Positions 36,910 to 47,031 of a stretch of 64,000 nucleotides of DNA are shown in pieces. The position numbers were made by a program, and so were the translations under genes. Position 1 is the stretch's first letter, and the number at the start of each line of letters is the position of its first letter. The stretch lies in NCBI RefSeq assembly GCF_015326965.1, contig NZ_CP017659.1:3162001-3226000 (forward strand), in the 5' to 3' direction. The DNA is from Paenibacillus sp. JZ16. Lineage in GTDB: Bacteria > Bacillota > Bacilli > Paenibacillales > Paenibacillaceae. The notes beneath the pieces are model-generated. The model made no database searches and was not told the origin of the DNA. It worked only from the letters and a program-made list of their open reading frames with translations.

Positions 36910-37816
36910 CGAATCCCCCTCCCGTCATTTCCAAGAATTGATCCTCAAGGGACCGGGTCACCGGCTGTATGGCATAGACCCGTATGCCGGCTCCGACCAA
37001 TGTCGCGTTGATATCCGCAATCATATTCTCGTCACCGCGGACAATGATTCGGTGATCGCGGGCCGACGCTTGAAATTCTTGGAGCAGCGCCGCCGCTGCT
37101 TCCGCGTCATTGACGGTAAATGCCGTCTCTTCAAACACACGCTCTCCCTCAGCCGTCCGCAGCTGCCGGATATCAATCAGCTTGCCGTGACGTATAATGC
37201 CAACGGTATCACACATCAGCTCCATCTCGGACAGCAAATGACTGGAGACAAATACGGTCGTCCCTTCCTCCTGCGTCAATCTGCGCAAATAATCTCGCAG
37301 CTCCCGAATGCCCTGCGGGTCCAAGCCATTCGTAGGCTCGTCCAGGATCAGAAGCTTCGGCCGGTGCAGCAGTGCCTGCGCCACGCCGAGTCGTTGACGC
37401 ATCCCCAGCGAATAGGTCTGCACTTTCTCATGAATCCGATTCCCTAGCCCTACGAGTTCCACTACCTCTTCGATACGCTCCTTGGTAATGCCCTGCATCA
37501 TGCGCGCATAATGCTTCAGGTTGTTATAACCAGACAAAAATTTATACATCTCCGGGTTCTCGACAATCGCGCCAATCTGGGCGGCTGCCTGCTCATAATT
37601 GTTCCGTATGCTGTAACCCCCGATGGTAATATCCCCTTGAGTAATAGACATCAGCCCGACCATCATCCGAATGGTCGTTGTCTTGCCAGCCCCGTTCGGT
37701 CCAAGAAACCCGAAGATTTGTCCAGATGGAATATCTAAAGTCACATTATCCACCAAAACCTTGGACGAGATTTTCTTCGTAACCCCGAGCAGTCTTACCA
37801 GCGGTTCCTGCTTCAT
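36899..37816 (-). CDS. ABC transporter ATPase subunit
   Basis: A 305-residue ATPase of the drug/antibiotic-exporter (CcmA-like) class. Walker A is GPNGAGKTTT, signature YSLGMRQRLG and Walker B LLILDEPTNGLDP. A C-terminal extension (about residues 220-305) is typical of bacitracin-export-type ATPases. The ATG at 37816, with AAAGGAG, is chosen over a start 49 codons upstream that lies in non-coding DNA. Confidence 0.92.
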   Translation of the reverse strand: MKQEPLVRLLGVTKKISSKVLVDNVTLDIPSGQIFGFLGPNGAGKTTTIRMMVGLMSITQGDITIGGYSIRNNYEQAAAQIGAIVENPEMYKFLSGYNNLKHYARMMQGITKERIEEVVELVGLGNRIHEKVQTYSLGMRQRLGVAQALLHRPKLLILDEPTNGLDPQGIRELRDYLRRLTQEEGTTVFVSSHLLSEMELMCDTVGIIRHGKLIDIRQLRTAEGERVFEETAFTVNDAEAAAALLQEFQASARDHRIIVRGDENMIADINATLVGAGIRVYAIQPVTRSLEDQFLEMTGGGFVVE

Positions 37817-37929
37817 GTAATCTATTCTCCTTTGCCCTTGTATCATGCAATCTCCACAATTATACAATACTAGAGCAAAGGACAAAATTGTTGAATGCAT
37901 GACCCCTATATTGCTGTTAATGGAGCCGT

Positions 37930-38082
37930 CTACTCGCGATGCACCAACAAAGCCGATTGACACGACTTGCAGACTCCCGCCGGAACATTATGCTTATAGA
38001 ATCCGGTTTTATACAAGCTGTGGCTTTGTGCAATAGGAAGCATCCGACAGCAACTGACGCAATACATCATCACTTCTTTCAT
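37930..38082 (-). CDS. Zinc-ribbon miniprotein, 50 residues
   Basis: A small protein with two CxxC pairs, YCVSCCRM and VCKSCQSAL, separated by 25-30 residues, as in zinc ribbons. The GAGGAG box before 38082 supports the start; the open frame upstream crosses a promoter and operator. It is divergent from the small XRE regulator, and its promoter carries that regulator's operator. The family is unrecognised; a DNA- or protein-binding role is possible. Confidence 0.7.
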   Translation of the reverse strand: MKEVMMYCVSCCRMLPIAQSHSLYKTGFYKHNVPAGVCKSCQSALLVHRE

Positions 38083-38132
38083 CCCGTCATCTCCTCTTTC
38101 GGGATAGATGCATCTATATCTATGCACAGTAT

Positions 38133-38186
38133 GATACAAAATGTATCCACTACAAAAATTCTATATAAATTGTTACTCTTTGTCAA
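38133..38186 (-). promoter_or_regulatory. Promoter and XRE operator of the zinc-ribbon gene
   Basis: On the minus strand, -35 TTGACA (38181-38186) and -10 TAGAAT (38158-38163) are 17 bp apart. The perfect palindrome GATACA-AAA-TGTATC (38133-38147) sits just past the predicted start site, well placed for repression. Confidence 0.75.
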
Positions 38187-38283
38187 ACCTAAATCAAGCA
38201 TACTATGATGAGACTACAGGACCTGGGATAACCATGATAATCGGAAAGATAAAGATACATTTTTTTCTAAATTTTTAATTAAT

Positions 38284-38332
38284 GATACAATATGTATTGA
38301 CGATCGATGGAATTTAGGATACATTTTGTATC
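38284..38332 (+). promoter_or_regulatory. Paired XRE operators over the xre1 promoter
   Basis: Palindromes GATACA-ATA-TGTATT (38284-38298) and GATACA-TTT-TGTATC (38318-38332) are 34 bp apart centre to centre. They overlap the -35 TTGACG (38297-38302) and the -10 TACATT (38320-38325), which are 17 bp apart. This indicates autorepression. Confidence 0.8.
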
Positions 38333-38399
38333 ATATTAGATATTTTATACGATATAGGTTTCCTCTAAATTAATGGAACCTGTAGAGAGGTGATTGTGA

Positions 38400-38594
38400 A
38401 TGTCATATGGATCTCGCATTGCAAAATTGCGGGAGCAAAAAGGTTGGACCCAGGAAGAGCTATCCGAACGTATTGGTATCAGTCGGGCTTCTTTATCACA
38501 TTATGAGAAAGATCGCAGAGAACCAAACTTGGAAACGCTAACAAGATTAGCGGACGTATTTCAAACCACGATTGATCAAATCATTGGAAGATAG
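38400..38594 (+). CDS. Small XRE-family repressor (xre1)
   Basis: A 64-residue protein that is essentially one Cro/CI helix-turn-helix: SRIAKLREQKGWTQEELSERIG and ISRASLSHYEKDRREP. It has no sensor domain. An AGAGGTGA box lies upstream of the ATG. It is very like the first half of the XRE protein at 40659 (xre2), including identical GWTQEEL and LSHYEK segments, so both may read the same operator. Confidence 0.88.
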   Translation: MSYGSRIAKLREQKGWTQEELSERIGISRASLSHYEKDRREPNLETLTRLADVFQTTIDQIIGR

Positions 38595-38661
38595 TCTGTT
38601 CAATCCCCCCACTCAAAAATTATCAAAACAACCTAAAACTTCGATATTCTACTCCACACAC

Positions 38662-38692
38662 AAAAACCCCCTCTACTCAAAAAGGGGGTTTT
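38662..38692 (+). terminator. Bidirectional terminator after xre1
   Basis: AAAACCCCCT and AGGGGGTTTT arms with a short loop and T-rich flanks on both strands; it also serves the convergent LCP gene. Confidence 0.85.
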
Positions 38693-38702
38693 GTGTTACG
38701 AG

Positions 38703-39629
38703 TCATTCCATATACGCTTGTAACGTAGACGTTATCTTTTCTCGTTCTTGATCACCGACGATATAATACCAAATTCCATTCATTTTTTGTCCATGGCCTG
38801 CGATTTCAACCTGCTCAACCTTTTTCAGTTTTTGACGGTACTCTGTTACAAACATCTTCATCTCTTCAAACGAAATATCCGTTTTGACGCTGTTCCCAAT
38901 GTTATCCAGAAGTGATTCCAGTTTAAAGACCGTCGAAATCCTTATCAACTTATTTAAGATCCCCTTCAGAACCTCCCGCTGCCTTGCATTCCTGCCTAAA
39001 TCCCCTTTAGGATCTTCAAACCGCATACGCGAGAATGCCAATGCTTCCTCACCGTTTAAGTTCAACTTCCCCTGATCAAAGTCATAGCCCGCATATTCGA
39101 ACCGCATATGGTTATCCACGGTAACTCCACCCAATGAATCTACAATGCTGGAGAAGCCCTCCATGTCCACTTTAATGTAGTAATCGATAGGGAATTGCAA
39201 AAAATTCTCCACGCTGCTGATCGACATCTCAACGCCCCCAAAGGCATAGGCATGGTTAATTTTATCCACCGTTCCATGTCCTACGATATCAGTCCTGGTA
39301 TCACGTGGAATATTAAAAATAAGTACTGACCCCTTTGCAGGGTTTACTGCCATTAATATCATGACGTCGGATCGTCCACGATCATAGGGCCTTTGGTCTA
39401 CACCCAAAACCAGAACAGTAAATGGATCAGCGTCCTTCATGTTTTTCTCTCCGACCTGAATAGTCGTCCGGTCATGTACGAATGTTGGAACTACAGGCGA
39501 GGGCTCCCGCTCTTCGTAAATCCGAACTGCTGTCGACTTAATGGATTGATACGTATACAGAAGATAAGCTGAAGGCAGCAGTATAAGAATAGCCAGCAGC
39601 CACAGGACCCATTTCCTTGTCATTTTCAT
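38703..39629 (-). CDS. LytR-CpsA-Psr (LCP) family transferase
   Basis: An enzyme attaching wall teichoic acid or other glycopolymers to peptidoglycan. It has 308 residues: one N-terminal membrane anchor (WVLWLLAILILLPSAYLLY) and the LCP domain with VLVLGVDQRPYDRGRSDVM, FNIPRDTR, NHAYAFGG and LAFSRMRFEDPKGDLGR. These hold the Asp/Arg residues that bind the polyprenyl-pyrophosphate substrate. GGAGG 9 nt before the ATG. Confidence 0.93.
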   Translation of the reverse strand: MKMTRKWVLWLLAILILLPSAYLLYTYQSIKSTAVRIYEEREPSPVVPTFVHDRTTIQVGEKNMKDADPFTVLVLGVDQRPYDRGRSDVMILMAVNPAKGSVLIFNIPRDTRTDIVGHGTVDKINHAYAFGGVEMSISSVENFLQFPIDYYIKVDMEGFSSIVDSLGGVTVDNHMRFEYAGYDFDQGKLNLNGEEALAFSRMRFEDPKGDLGRNARQREVLKGILNKLIRISTVFKLESLLDNIGNSVKTDISFEEMKMFVTEYRQKLKKVEQVEIAGHGQKMNGIWYYIVGDQEREKITSTLQAYME

Positions 39630-40036
39630 CCAGTGATGCCTCCATTGCGTTGACCTTATACTGTCCCGTTAAAGGTCGATGTTGAATCACGACTTAAAGA
39701 ATACATAAATACAGTGAAATCATCTTGAACAAAGATAGATTAGGAGAAGGGAAACCAGCAGAAAGATGTATCGAGGATGTTTCATGATTACAATGAACTA
39801 AATATACAACTCCGATTCGAGATTAGTTACAAATCTACATATGAAATTATACGATGAAGTCTCATTATTAATAGGAGAAAAACAACGATATTCTAAAACC
39901 TATCCCACATCATGCATACGGATTTAAGGTAAAAGAACTAATGACCAAGCAACATAAATATAGTAGAATAGCAATAAACCATGATAATGATGCATCGGGA
40001 TTCCCTGTTCGCTGCAGGCAATCCATGAATTACGTT
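39630..40036. other. AT-rich intergenic stretch without a visible gene
   Basis: About 400 bp upstream of the LCP gene, AT-rich, with no frame that has a ribosome binding site and plausible composition. No terminator-like hairpin or XRE palindrome is found. Confidence 0.5.
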
Positions 40037-40399
40037 TCAGTTATAGAGACTCATTTTATTCGACTCGCTGTGACTGAACATCATTCGGTTCAACATACCC
40101 ACGATACGGGTCTTTTTATCGCCGTCTGTATGGAATTCAGTATGATACAATTGGCGTCCATAAAAGAGCCCCCTTGATTCAATGTGGCCCGAAAGCAGAA
40201 TATGATCCACATTATCGTCAATTTCGTAACCCAATATAATATTAGAATGAATCGGTATTTCCCAAGGACATAGGAATACAAGACCACTGGGCAGCAGCTC
40301 TAGCGGTGTAACGGAATGACTTTTCCCATGAATGGTTAATTGCCCGATCTTCATGACTTTAATCCTTACCGTAATTTGGTGTTGCCGTTCTCGTAACAT
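40037..40399 (-). CDS. PilZ-like domain protein
   Basis: A 120-residue protein with a PilZ-like beta-barrel pattern: TVRIKVMKIGQLTIHG, then PLELLPSGLVFL (in the place of D/NxSxxG), ILLSGHIESRG and YHTEFHTD. The RxxxR c-di-GMP motif is degenerate, so ligand binding is doubtful. GGGTGA precedes the ATG. It is divergent from the second XRE gene and shares the region holding that gene's paired operators. Confidence 0.55.
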   Translation of the reverse strand: MLRERQHQITVRIKVMKIGQLTIHGKSHSVTPLELLPSGLVFLCPWEIPIHSNIILGYEIDDNVDHILLSGHIESRGLFYGRQLYHTEFHTDGDKKTRIVGMLNRMMFSHSESNKMSLYN

Positions 40400-40497
40400 T
40401 GGAGGTCACCCATCCGCTCCTTATTATAATTTTTTGGTATGGGACATTTCTGCACTGGATAAAATGATACTAACTGTACCCAAACCTTTACAATGCA

Positions 40498-40546
40498 GAT
40501 ACAATATGTATCTCATTAATGTTTATAATACGATACACATTGTATC
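40498..40546. promoter_or_regulatory. Paired XRE operators upstream of xre2
   Basis: GATACA-ATA-TGTATC (40498-40512) and GATACA-CAT-TGTATC (40532-40546) are both perfect in the arms, with centres 34 bp apart, exactly as upstream of xre1. A TATAAT (40524-40529) lies between them without a clear -35. They may control both xre2 and the divergent PilZ-like gene. Confidence 0.78.
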
Positions 40547-40658
40547 TAGTCAATAAAAAGTAGTCTTTTTATGTTTATAATAAATCGGCAATTTCGTCTT
40601 ATAGATCTATCCAACTAGCTTCTATAGATACAAAGCCATTCGAAAGGGGGATCAATGC

Positions 40659-41027
40659 GTGAACTACGGAGAACGAATATCAGAATTACGTGAACAGCAT
40701 GGTTGGACTCAGGAAGAACTCGCTACCTCTGTCGGTATTACACGTGCTGCACTATCCCATTATGAAAAAAATCGGCGCAAGCCTGATTTCGAAACATTGA
40801 CCCGCCTGGCAGATCTGTTTGACGTATCCATAGATTATCTGATCGGGAGAACGACACAGGAAAAAACGGTGCTAGATGCGGAGGTTCGATCATTTGTGGA
40901 CGGACTTGAACTATCCGATGAGGATTTATTGGAACGCTTTAACCTTACGGTGGACGGTCGTAAGCTAACCGAAGATGAAGCCAAGCGATTCATTGCATTT
41001 GTTCGCATGGAACGAGCCATGAAATAA
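40659..41027 (+). CDS. XRE-family regulator with C-terminal domain (xre2)
   Basis: A 122-residue protein. Residues 1-64 are a Cro/CI helix-turn-helix (GERISELREQHGWTQEELA, ITRAALSHYEKNRRKP). Residues 65-122 form an acidic helical domain (LELSDEDLLERFNLTVDG, EDEAKRFIAFVRMERA) resembling the C-terminus of several SinR/phage-type repressors. The start is GTG with AAAGGGGG 8 nt upstream. It resembles xre1 plus an oligomerisation domain. Confidence 0.87.
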   Translation: MNYGERISELREQHGWTQEELATSVGITRAALSHYEKNRRKPDFETLTRLADLFDVSIDYLIGRTTQEKTVLDAEVRSFVDGLELSDEDLLERFNLTVDGRKLTEDEAKRFIAFVRMERAMK

Positions 41028-41048
41028 TGCTCATGCCTAAGAACTACA

Positions 41049-41099
41049 AAATCCCCGCCATGTAGGATACGCTCATCACTACATGCCGGGGATTTTTTT
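41049..41099. terminator. Terminator between xre2 and the 48-residue gene
   Basis: AAATCCCCG/CGGGGATTT outer arms with inner CATGTAG/CTACATG; a T7 run on the plus strand and A's (T's on minus) on the other side. Confidence 0.88.
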
Positions 41100-41117
41100 G
41101 CCTTCGTAAGATCATAT

Positions 41118-41264
41118 TTAATCTTTTCGTAATTCCTCCATTTGCAGCCATTTATCAGGATGGATTCCCAATTGAGTCATGAGCTTATTGATGTCGATGT
41201 TCGTTTTCTGCTGGTCAAGCCGCTGCTCGGTGCTTCCGGAGCCTCTCTCCTTGTCCACACTCAT
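41118..41264 (-). CDS. Hypothetical 48-residue protein
   Basis: Starts MSVDKERGSGSTEQRLDQQ and continues with a helical segment (KTNIDINKLMTQLGIHPDKW) and a charged end LEELRKD-like. GAGGT lies about 11 nt before the ATG, and a terminator follows the stop. Codon composition looks coding. No family is recognised. It is too short for length-based gene calls to catch. Confidence 0.55.
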   Translation of the reverse strand: MSVDKERGSGSTEQRLDQQKTNIDINKLMTQLGIHPDKWLQMEELRKD

Positions 41265-41522
41265 TTCCACAACTACCTCGCTTATCTATAATTTCCTCTC
41301 CATCCCAGCTGCCAATACTTGTTGAAATTACCATGTATATAGCAACAACCTACTAAACAACTTACTTACCAATATTATAACGAACGAATCCACATGATGC
41401 TGTCGTCTTATGGAGCCTTTGTCCTATGCTTCCGGTTCTAATTTTGTCGAATTTTCTTTTGGAATATTTTGCTGAAAAGCATAATTTCTAAAAACAATAC
41501 CATCGTAACTTATTTATATATG

Positions 41523-41563
41523 AAAAAAAACCACATTGCATTCATTAAAGAACACAATGTGGT
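41523..41563 (-). terminator. Terminator of gltB
   Basis: ACCACATTG and CAATGTGGT form a perfect stem; on the minus strand TTTTTTT follows. It lies 24 nt past the gltB stop. Confidence 0.92.
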
Positions 41564-41586
41564 ATCAGCTGATCTCTCATCAGATG

Positions 41587-44500
41587 TTAGTTCCCTGTAC
41601 GAGCCAACTCTTTCATATTTGCTTCAAATGCGGCGAGAAGCGCAGCTTCACCTGCCAGCCCTTGGTCTTGAGCCTTCTCGATATGCAGCAGCATGCGTTT
41701 GTAATCCTTCGGAATGATACGGACAAAGCGGCTCAGCGCCTGATCCCAATCCCCCAGAATTTGCTGTGCAGGCACACTGCCCGTGTACTGCTCATGCTGC
41801 CGGATAAGATGATGGAGTGCTTCCGCTTCTGCTGTTTCCTCTACGCGCTCAAGAAGTACCATTTCCAGATTGCAGCGATCCACAAAAGTTCCTTCAGGAT
41901 CATAGACGTAGGCAACCCCACCGGACATACCGGCCGCGAAGTTTCGTCCGGTTTCACCGAGAACGACTACCCGGCCGCCGGTCATGTATTCACAGCCATG
42001 ATCGCCGACGCCTTCAACCACAATGCTCGCACCCGAGTTACGAACGGCAAAGCGCTCGCCGGCAATGCCTCTTACGTAGGCTTCGCCGCCTGTAGCACCA
42101 TAAAACGCGGTATTACCGGCAATGATATTCTCCTCGGCTTTGAAGGTTGCTTTCGGTGACGGCTTCACGATCAGTTTGCCGCCGGAAAGGCCTTTACCGA
42201 TATAGTCATTCGCATCTCCTTCAACCGTCAGTGTCATCCCTTTTGGCACAAAGGCACCAAAGCTCTGGCCTGCGGACCCCACGAAGTTAAAACGAATCGT
42301 GTCTTCCGGCAGTCCGGCAGCGCCGTATTTGCGCGTGACTTCACTGCCCAGAATCGTACCCACTGCACGATCCACGTTTGTGATTGGGAAGGTGCCTTCC
42401 ACCGCCGCTCCCGATTCCAATGCAGGCGCAGCGCTGCCAAGCAGCGAACGCATATCCAGCGTTTCTTCCAAGCCATGATTCTGTCTTTGACTGCGATAGC
42501 GAGTGCTGCCTTCCGGAAGCTCCGGCGTATACAGCAATGCGGAGATATCCACGCCTTTCTTCTTCCAGTGATGATCCGCTTTGACGGCATCCAGGCAGTC
42601 GGTACGTCCAATCATCTCATTAATGGTGCGGAAACCCAGCTCTGCCATCAGCTCGCGCATGTCTTGAGCGACAAAGCGCATAAAGTTGGCAACATGCTCC
42701 GGATCTCCTGTAAAGTTCTTACGCAGCTCCGGATTCTGAGTGGCTACGCCAACCGGGCAGGTGTCCATTTGACACACACGCATCATGATACACCCGATGG
42801 CAACCAATGGTGCCGTAGAGAACCCATACTCTTCGGCTCCAAGCAGAGCCGCTACCACCAAGTCGCGTCCGTTCAGCATTTTGCCATCTGTCTCGAGCAC
42901 GACCCGGTCACGCAGATTGTTCATGATGAGCGTCTGATGGGTTTCGGCAAGGCCAAGCTCCCAAGGCATACCGGCATGACGGATCGAGCCTTGCGGCGAA
43001 GCCCCCGTACCGCCATCGTAACCGCTGACCAGAATGATATCCGCGCGGCCCTTCGCAACACCTGCAGCGATCGTGCCCACACCCACCTCGGATACGAGCT
43101 TCACGTTGATATCCGCACGCGGATTGGAGTTCTTCAGGTCGTAAATAAGCTCTGCCAAATCCTCAATGGAGTAGATATCATGATGCGGCGGCGGCGAGAT
43201 CAGGCCAACACCCGGCGTCGAACCGCGAACCTCGGCTACCCAAGGATACACTTTACGGCCCGGGAGCTGTCCGCCCTCGCCCGGCTTCGCGCCCTGCGCC
43301 ATCTTAATCTGGATTTCGTCTGCGTTCACCAGGTAGTTGGAGGTTACGCCGAAACGTCCCGAAGCCACCTGCTTGATGGCGCTGCGGCGGGAATCGCCGT
43401 TGGCATCCGGAATGAAACGGGCCGGATCCTCTCCGCCTTCACCCGTATTGCTCTTGCCTCCGATGCGGTTCATCCCGATCGCAAGGCTCTCATGCGCTTC
43501 CTTGCTGATCGAGCCGAATGACATCGCGCCCGTCTTGAATCGGCGCATGATGGATTCTACGGATTCAACCTCATCCAGTGGTACCGGCTCGCCGACCGGC
43601 TTAATTTCGAGCAGTGAGCGCAGCGTAAGATGCTGCTCATTCTCACCTTTCACAAGCTCTGCGTATTTCTTGTAGGTTGCGTAGTCATTGGTGCGGACAG
43701 CCTGCTGCAGCAAATGGATGGTCCTCGGGTTGAACAAATGCTCTTCCCCGTCAGCTCTCCATTGATATTCGCCCGCTGAATCCAGCGCTTTATCGTTCCC
43801 GTCCTTATCAGTAAAGGCACGCTCGTGATGAGCCAGGGTTTCCTTAGCCACTTCTTCAAGACCGATCCCCCCGATCCGGGACGGCGTCCGTGTGAAATAG
43901 CTTTCTACGAAATCTTCTTTGAGGCCGACAGCCTCAAAGATTTGGGCTCCGCGATATGATTGGATCGTGGAAATCCCCATTTTCGATAAAACTTTAACGA
44001 CGCTCTTGCTTGCCGCTTTAATGTAATTCTTCACGGCTTTCTCATGCGAGATCCCGCGAAGCATGCCTTCCGCAATCATGTCATCCAATGTTTCGAACGC
44101 CAGATACGGGTTGACCGCGCTCACGCCGTATCCGAGCAGCAGGGCGTAATGATGTACTTCGCGAGGCTCACCGGATTCAAGCAGGATCGCCACCTTGGTC
44201 CGGGTTCCCTGACGGATCAGATGATGGTGGAGTGACGATACGGCAAGCAGCGATGGAATCGCTGCATTATCTTTATCCACCCCGCGGTCCGACAAAATCA
44301 AGATGTTATGACCCTTGGCAATAACCCGGTCCGCTGCCTCGCAGAGGGTATTGATCGCTTGACGAAGCCCTTCTGCTCCTTCCGCTGCCGGGAAGAATAT
44401 CGGAATGGTCATGGACTTGAAGCCGGGACGGCGAACGTGGCGCAGCTTCGCAAAATCTTCATTCGATAGCACCGGCGAATCCAGACGGATGTGACGGCAG

Positions 44501-46182
44501 CTCTCGGGCTCGGGCTTCAGCAGATTGCGCTCCGGACCGATCGTTGTTGCCGTTGAAGTGACCAGTTCTTCACGAATCGCATCAATCGGCGGGTTCGTCA
44601 CCTGGGCGAACATCTGCTTGAAGTAGTTGAACAGCCGCTGCGGACGGTCGGACAACACCGCAAGCGGTGCATCGTATCCCATGGATGCGACAGCTTCCGC
44701 ACCCGTGATCGCCATCGGCTCAATGACTTTGCGCAGCTCCTCATACGTGTAACCGAAGGCTTGCTGCAGCTGACGTACATTTTCATGCTTCGGATCCGGC
44801 AGCTCCGGCGCGTCAGGGAGATCATGAAGCTCTACCAGATGCTCATCCAGCCATTCAGAGTACGGAAGTTCCGCGGCGATGCTTGCTTTGACCTCTTCGT
44901 CAGAGATGATCCGGCCTTCCTTCGTGTCAACGAGCAGCATCCGGCCAGGACGCAAGCGGTCCTTGTACAGCACGTTTTCCGGCGGAATATCCAGAACGCC
45001 CGCTTCGGAGGACAGAATGATCAGATCATCCTTTGTTACATAATAACGGGATGGACGCAGTCCGTTCCGGTCCAGGGTAGCCCCGATCTGAACGCCGTCC
45101 GTGAACGCCATCGCAGCCGGGCCGTCCCATGGCTCCATCAGCGTGCTGTGGTATTCATAGAATGCTTTTTTGGTCTTGTCCATGCTCTCATGGTTGCTCC
45201 ATGGCTCAGGGACCATCATCATGGCCACATGCGGCAGGGAACGACCGCTGAGATACAGGAATTCAAATGTATTATCGAACATCCCGGTATCGGATCCGTC
45301 CGGGTTGATGACAGGTTTAACCTTCTCGAGATCGCTTCCGAACAGTTCATGCTCGAACAGCGATTGACGGGCGTGCATCCAGTTTACATTCCCGCGCAGT
45401 GTGTTGATCTCGCCGTTGTGAATCATGAAGCGGTACGGATGCGCGCGTTCCCAGCTTGGGAACGTGTTCGTACTGAAACGGGAGTGAATCAGCGCAATAG
45501 CGGATTCCAATCCCTCTTGCTGCAGATCCAGGTAAAATTCCCCTACCTGCTCCGTCGTTAACATGCCTTTGTATACGATCTTCCGGCAGGACAGGCTGGA
45601 TACATAGAAGCTGTCGCCTTCGGGCTTGCCGCTGTAACGGATAGCCAGCTCGGCGCGGCGGCGGATGACATACAGCTTGCGCTCAAACGAGAGATCATCC
45701 TGAATGTCGGAGCTTCGTCCGATGAACACTTGGCGGACGTACGGCTTTGCCGCTTTTGCCGATTTACCCAGCATTTCATCATGCGTCGGGACATCGCGGA
45801 ATCCAAGGAGGGTCTGGCCTTCTTCAGCAATAATCGAAGCCAACTGATCCTCATGGGCCGAACGGACGGCAGGGTCATGGGATAGGAACAGCATGCCGGC
45901 ACCATAATGCCCGGCTTCCGGAAGCTCAAAGCCCAGCTTCGCTGCTTCGGCGGAGAAGAAGGAGTGAGGAATTTGCAGCATAATCCCAGCGCCGTCACCG
46001 GAGTTCGGCTCGCTGCCCTGTCCGCCGCGATGCTCCATATTGGCAAGCATGGTCAGCGCGCTGCTAACGATTTCATGGGATGGCTTACCTTTGATATGGG
46101 CAACAAAACCCATACCGCAAGCATCTTTTTCAAACTGCGGATCATAGAGGCCCTGTTTCTGGGGAAAATCAGTATGTTTCAT
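41587..46182 (-). CDS. gltB: Glutamate synthase large subunit GltB
   Basis: GltB makes two glutamates from glutamine and 2-oxoglutarate. It has 1531 residues, full length. The class-II glutaminase nucleophile is the Cys in [12 protein letters not shown] (residue 22, exposed after propeptide removal). Next come the central domain, the FMN/synthase domain ([32 protein letters not shown]), the 3Fe-4S cysteines in [15 protein letters not shown], and the GXGXG beta-helix ([11 protein letters not shown]). The ATG at 46182 with AAAGG is chosen over one 24 codons upstream. No gltD follows: the next gene downstream is a 48-residue protein. Confidence 0.95.
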   Translation of the reverse strand: MKHTDFPQKQGLYDPQFEKDACGMGFVAHIKGKPSHEIVSSALTMLANMEHRGGQGSEPNSGDGAGIMLQIPHSFFSAEAAKLGFELPEAGHYGAGMLFLSHDPAVRSAHEDQLASIIAEEGQTLLGFRDVPTHDEMLGKSAKAAKPYVRQVFIGRSSDIQDDLSFERKLYVIRRRAELAIRYSGKPEGDSFYVSSLSCRKIVYKGMLTTEQVGEFYLDLQQEGLESAIALIHSRFSTNTFPSWERAHPYRFMIHNGEINTLRGNVNWMHARQSLFEHELFGSDLEKVKPVINPDGSDTGMFDNTFEFLYLSGRSLPHVAMMMVPEPWSNHESMDKTKKAFYEYHSTLMEPWDGPAAMAFTDGVQIGATLDRNGLRPSRYYVTKDDLIILSSEAGVLDIPPENVLYKDRLRPGRMLLVDTKEGRIISDEEVKASIAAELPYSEWLDEHLVELHDLPDAPELPDPKHENVRQLQQAFGYTYEELRKVIEPMAITGAEAVASMGYDAPLAVLSDRPQRLFNYFKQMFAQVTNPPIDAIREELVTSTATTIGPERNLLKPEPESCRHIRLDSPVLSNEDFAKLRHVRRPGFKSMTIPIFFPAAEGAEGLRQAINTLCEAADRVIAKGHNILILSDRGVDKDNAAIPSLLAVSSLHHHLIRQGTRTKVAILLESGEPREVHHYALLLGYGVSAVNPYLAFETLDDMIAEGMLRGISHEKAVKNYIKAASKSVVKVLSKMGISTIQSYRGAQIFEAVGLKEDFVESYFTRTPSRIGGIGLEEVAKETLAHHERAFTDKDGNDKALDSAGEYQWRADGEEHLFNPRTIHLLQQAVRTNDYATYKKYAELVKGENEQHLTLRSLLEIKPVGEPVPLDEVESVESIMRRFKTGAMSFGSISKEAHESLAIGMNRIGGKSNTGEGGEDPARFIPDANGDSRRSAIKQVASGRFGVTSNYLVNADEIQIKMAQGAKPGEGGQLPGRKVYPWVAEVRGSTPGVGLISPPPHHDIYSIEDLAELIYDLKNSNPRADINVKLVSEVGVGTIAAGVAKGRADIILVSGYDGGTGASPQGSIRHAGMPWELGLAETHQTLIMNNLRDRVVLETDGKMLNGRDLVVAALLGAEEYGFSTAPLVAIGCIMMRVCQMDTCPVGVATQNPELRKNFTGDPEHVANFMRFVAQDMRELMAELGFRTINEMIGRTDCLDAVKADHHWKKKGVDISALLYTPELPEGSTRYRSQRQNHGLEETLDMRSLLGSAAPALESGAAVEGTFPITNVDRAVGTILGSEVTRKYGAAGLPEDTIRFNFVGSAGQSFGAFVPKGMTLTVEGDANDYIGKGLSGGKLIVKPSPKATFKAEENIIAGNTAFYGATGGEAYVRGIAGERFAVRNSGASIVVEGVGDHGCEYMTGGRVVVLGETGRNFAAGMSGGVAYVYDPEGTFVDRCNLEMVLLERVEETAEAEALHHLIRQHEQYTGSVPAQQILGDWDQALSRFVRIIPKDYKRMLLHIEKAQDQGLAGEAALLAAFEANMKELARTGN

Positions 46183-46248
46183 AAGATGCAACCTTTCTTT
46201 GTATAGAATAAAATGCTGCTGATCAATAACAGAAAACATAAAGTGCGT

Positions 46249-46527
46249 GTTCAAAAAGGTCGGTTTTCAGCACCGAGAAGATTGGATGAAGCTAGGGACT
46301 GAGGAGTGGAGCGTACGTTTTTGGTACGTGAGCACCGGAAGGCCCGGCTGAATTCAAGATTCGATGCCGAGTGGCTTCCTGATTCATTTCGTGATAGATA
46401 TAGGATTTATAAGTTATCAACGGAGTTGATGAAATTCTATATCGCAAGAAAACCTACTTCTGAATCGCGGTCGCCCAGCCTTGAATTTGCCTCGATTGGT
46501 TTCTTATCAAAAGCGGACTTTTTGAAC
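46249..46527. repeat. MITE-like dispersed element, copy B (279 bp)
   Basis: The terminal inverted repeats begin GTTCAAAAAGGTCGG (left) and, read inward from the right, GTTCAAAAAGTCCGC. The interior closely matches copy A at 25728-25898 in the opposite orientation, but carries about 108 bp extra before the right end. The left end is 67 bp upstream of the gltB start and includes a minus-strand TTGAAC that could act as a -35. Confidence 0.85.
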
Positions 46528-46957
46528 AACCTATTAAAGGTTGGACATCAATCCTCTCCTGCAGCGGACACACTGTCATGAGGTGATGCAGTATTGTGCA
46601 AAAGCGGCAAGGGGTAACATTTACCTGACACGTAAGATTTATTAGTTCTATATATTTTATCACCGTCATACAGTGCAGGCAATTCAAAGTTTTTATGAAT
46701 TTGATAAGAATTGTTTTTATGAGAGTTATCACAACACACAGTTAAAACTTATGTAGAATAGTGCAAAAAAACATGCAAATAAAACATTCCGAACAGGCGT
46801 TTTTGTTCACCTTATCTCATTTTCAAAACCATCCGCTGGTCTTTTCCCTTCAACTTCTCTCCAACGGGAGAGGCAAGTGATCATCATCACCATGATCCAA
46901 TATAAGATGATGCAACTCTAAGGTTGGTTCTCCATGCTCCCGCTACGCCCGAGCATC
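46528..46957. other. Intergenic stretch without a supported gene
   Basis: Between element B and the yhgE terminator. One minus-strand frame (46548-46739) is open but lacks a ribosome binding site. Nothing else is recognised. Confidence 0.45.
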
Positions 46958-47000
46958 AAAAAAAAAAGACTTCCCCGAGATCTGCTCGACCTTCGGGGAA
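46958..47000 (-). terminator. Terminator of yhgE
   Basis: TTCCCCGA and TCGGGGAA arms; on the minus strand a run of ten or more T residues follows. Confidence 0.9.
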
Positions 47001-47031
47001 ATCCTCTTCCTTCATATAATAGATATCTTGC

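Noticed and set aside
46548..46739. A 63-codon minus-strand frame upstream of gltB
   Set aside because: No ribosome binding site, no recognisable motif; likely chance in AT-rich DNA.
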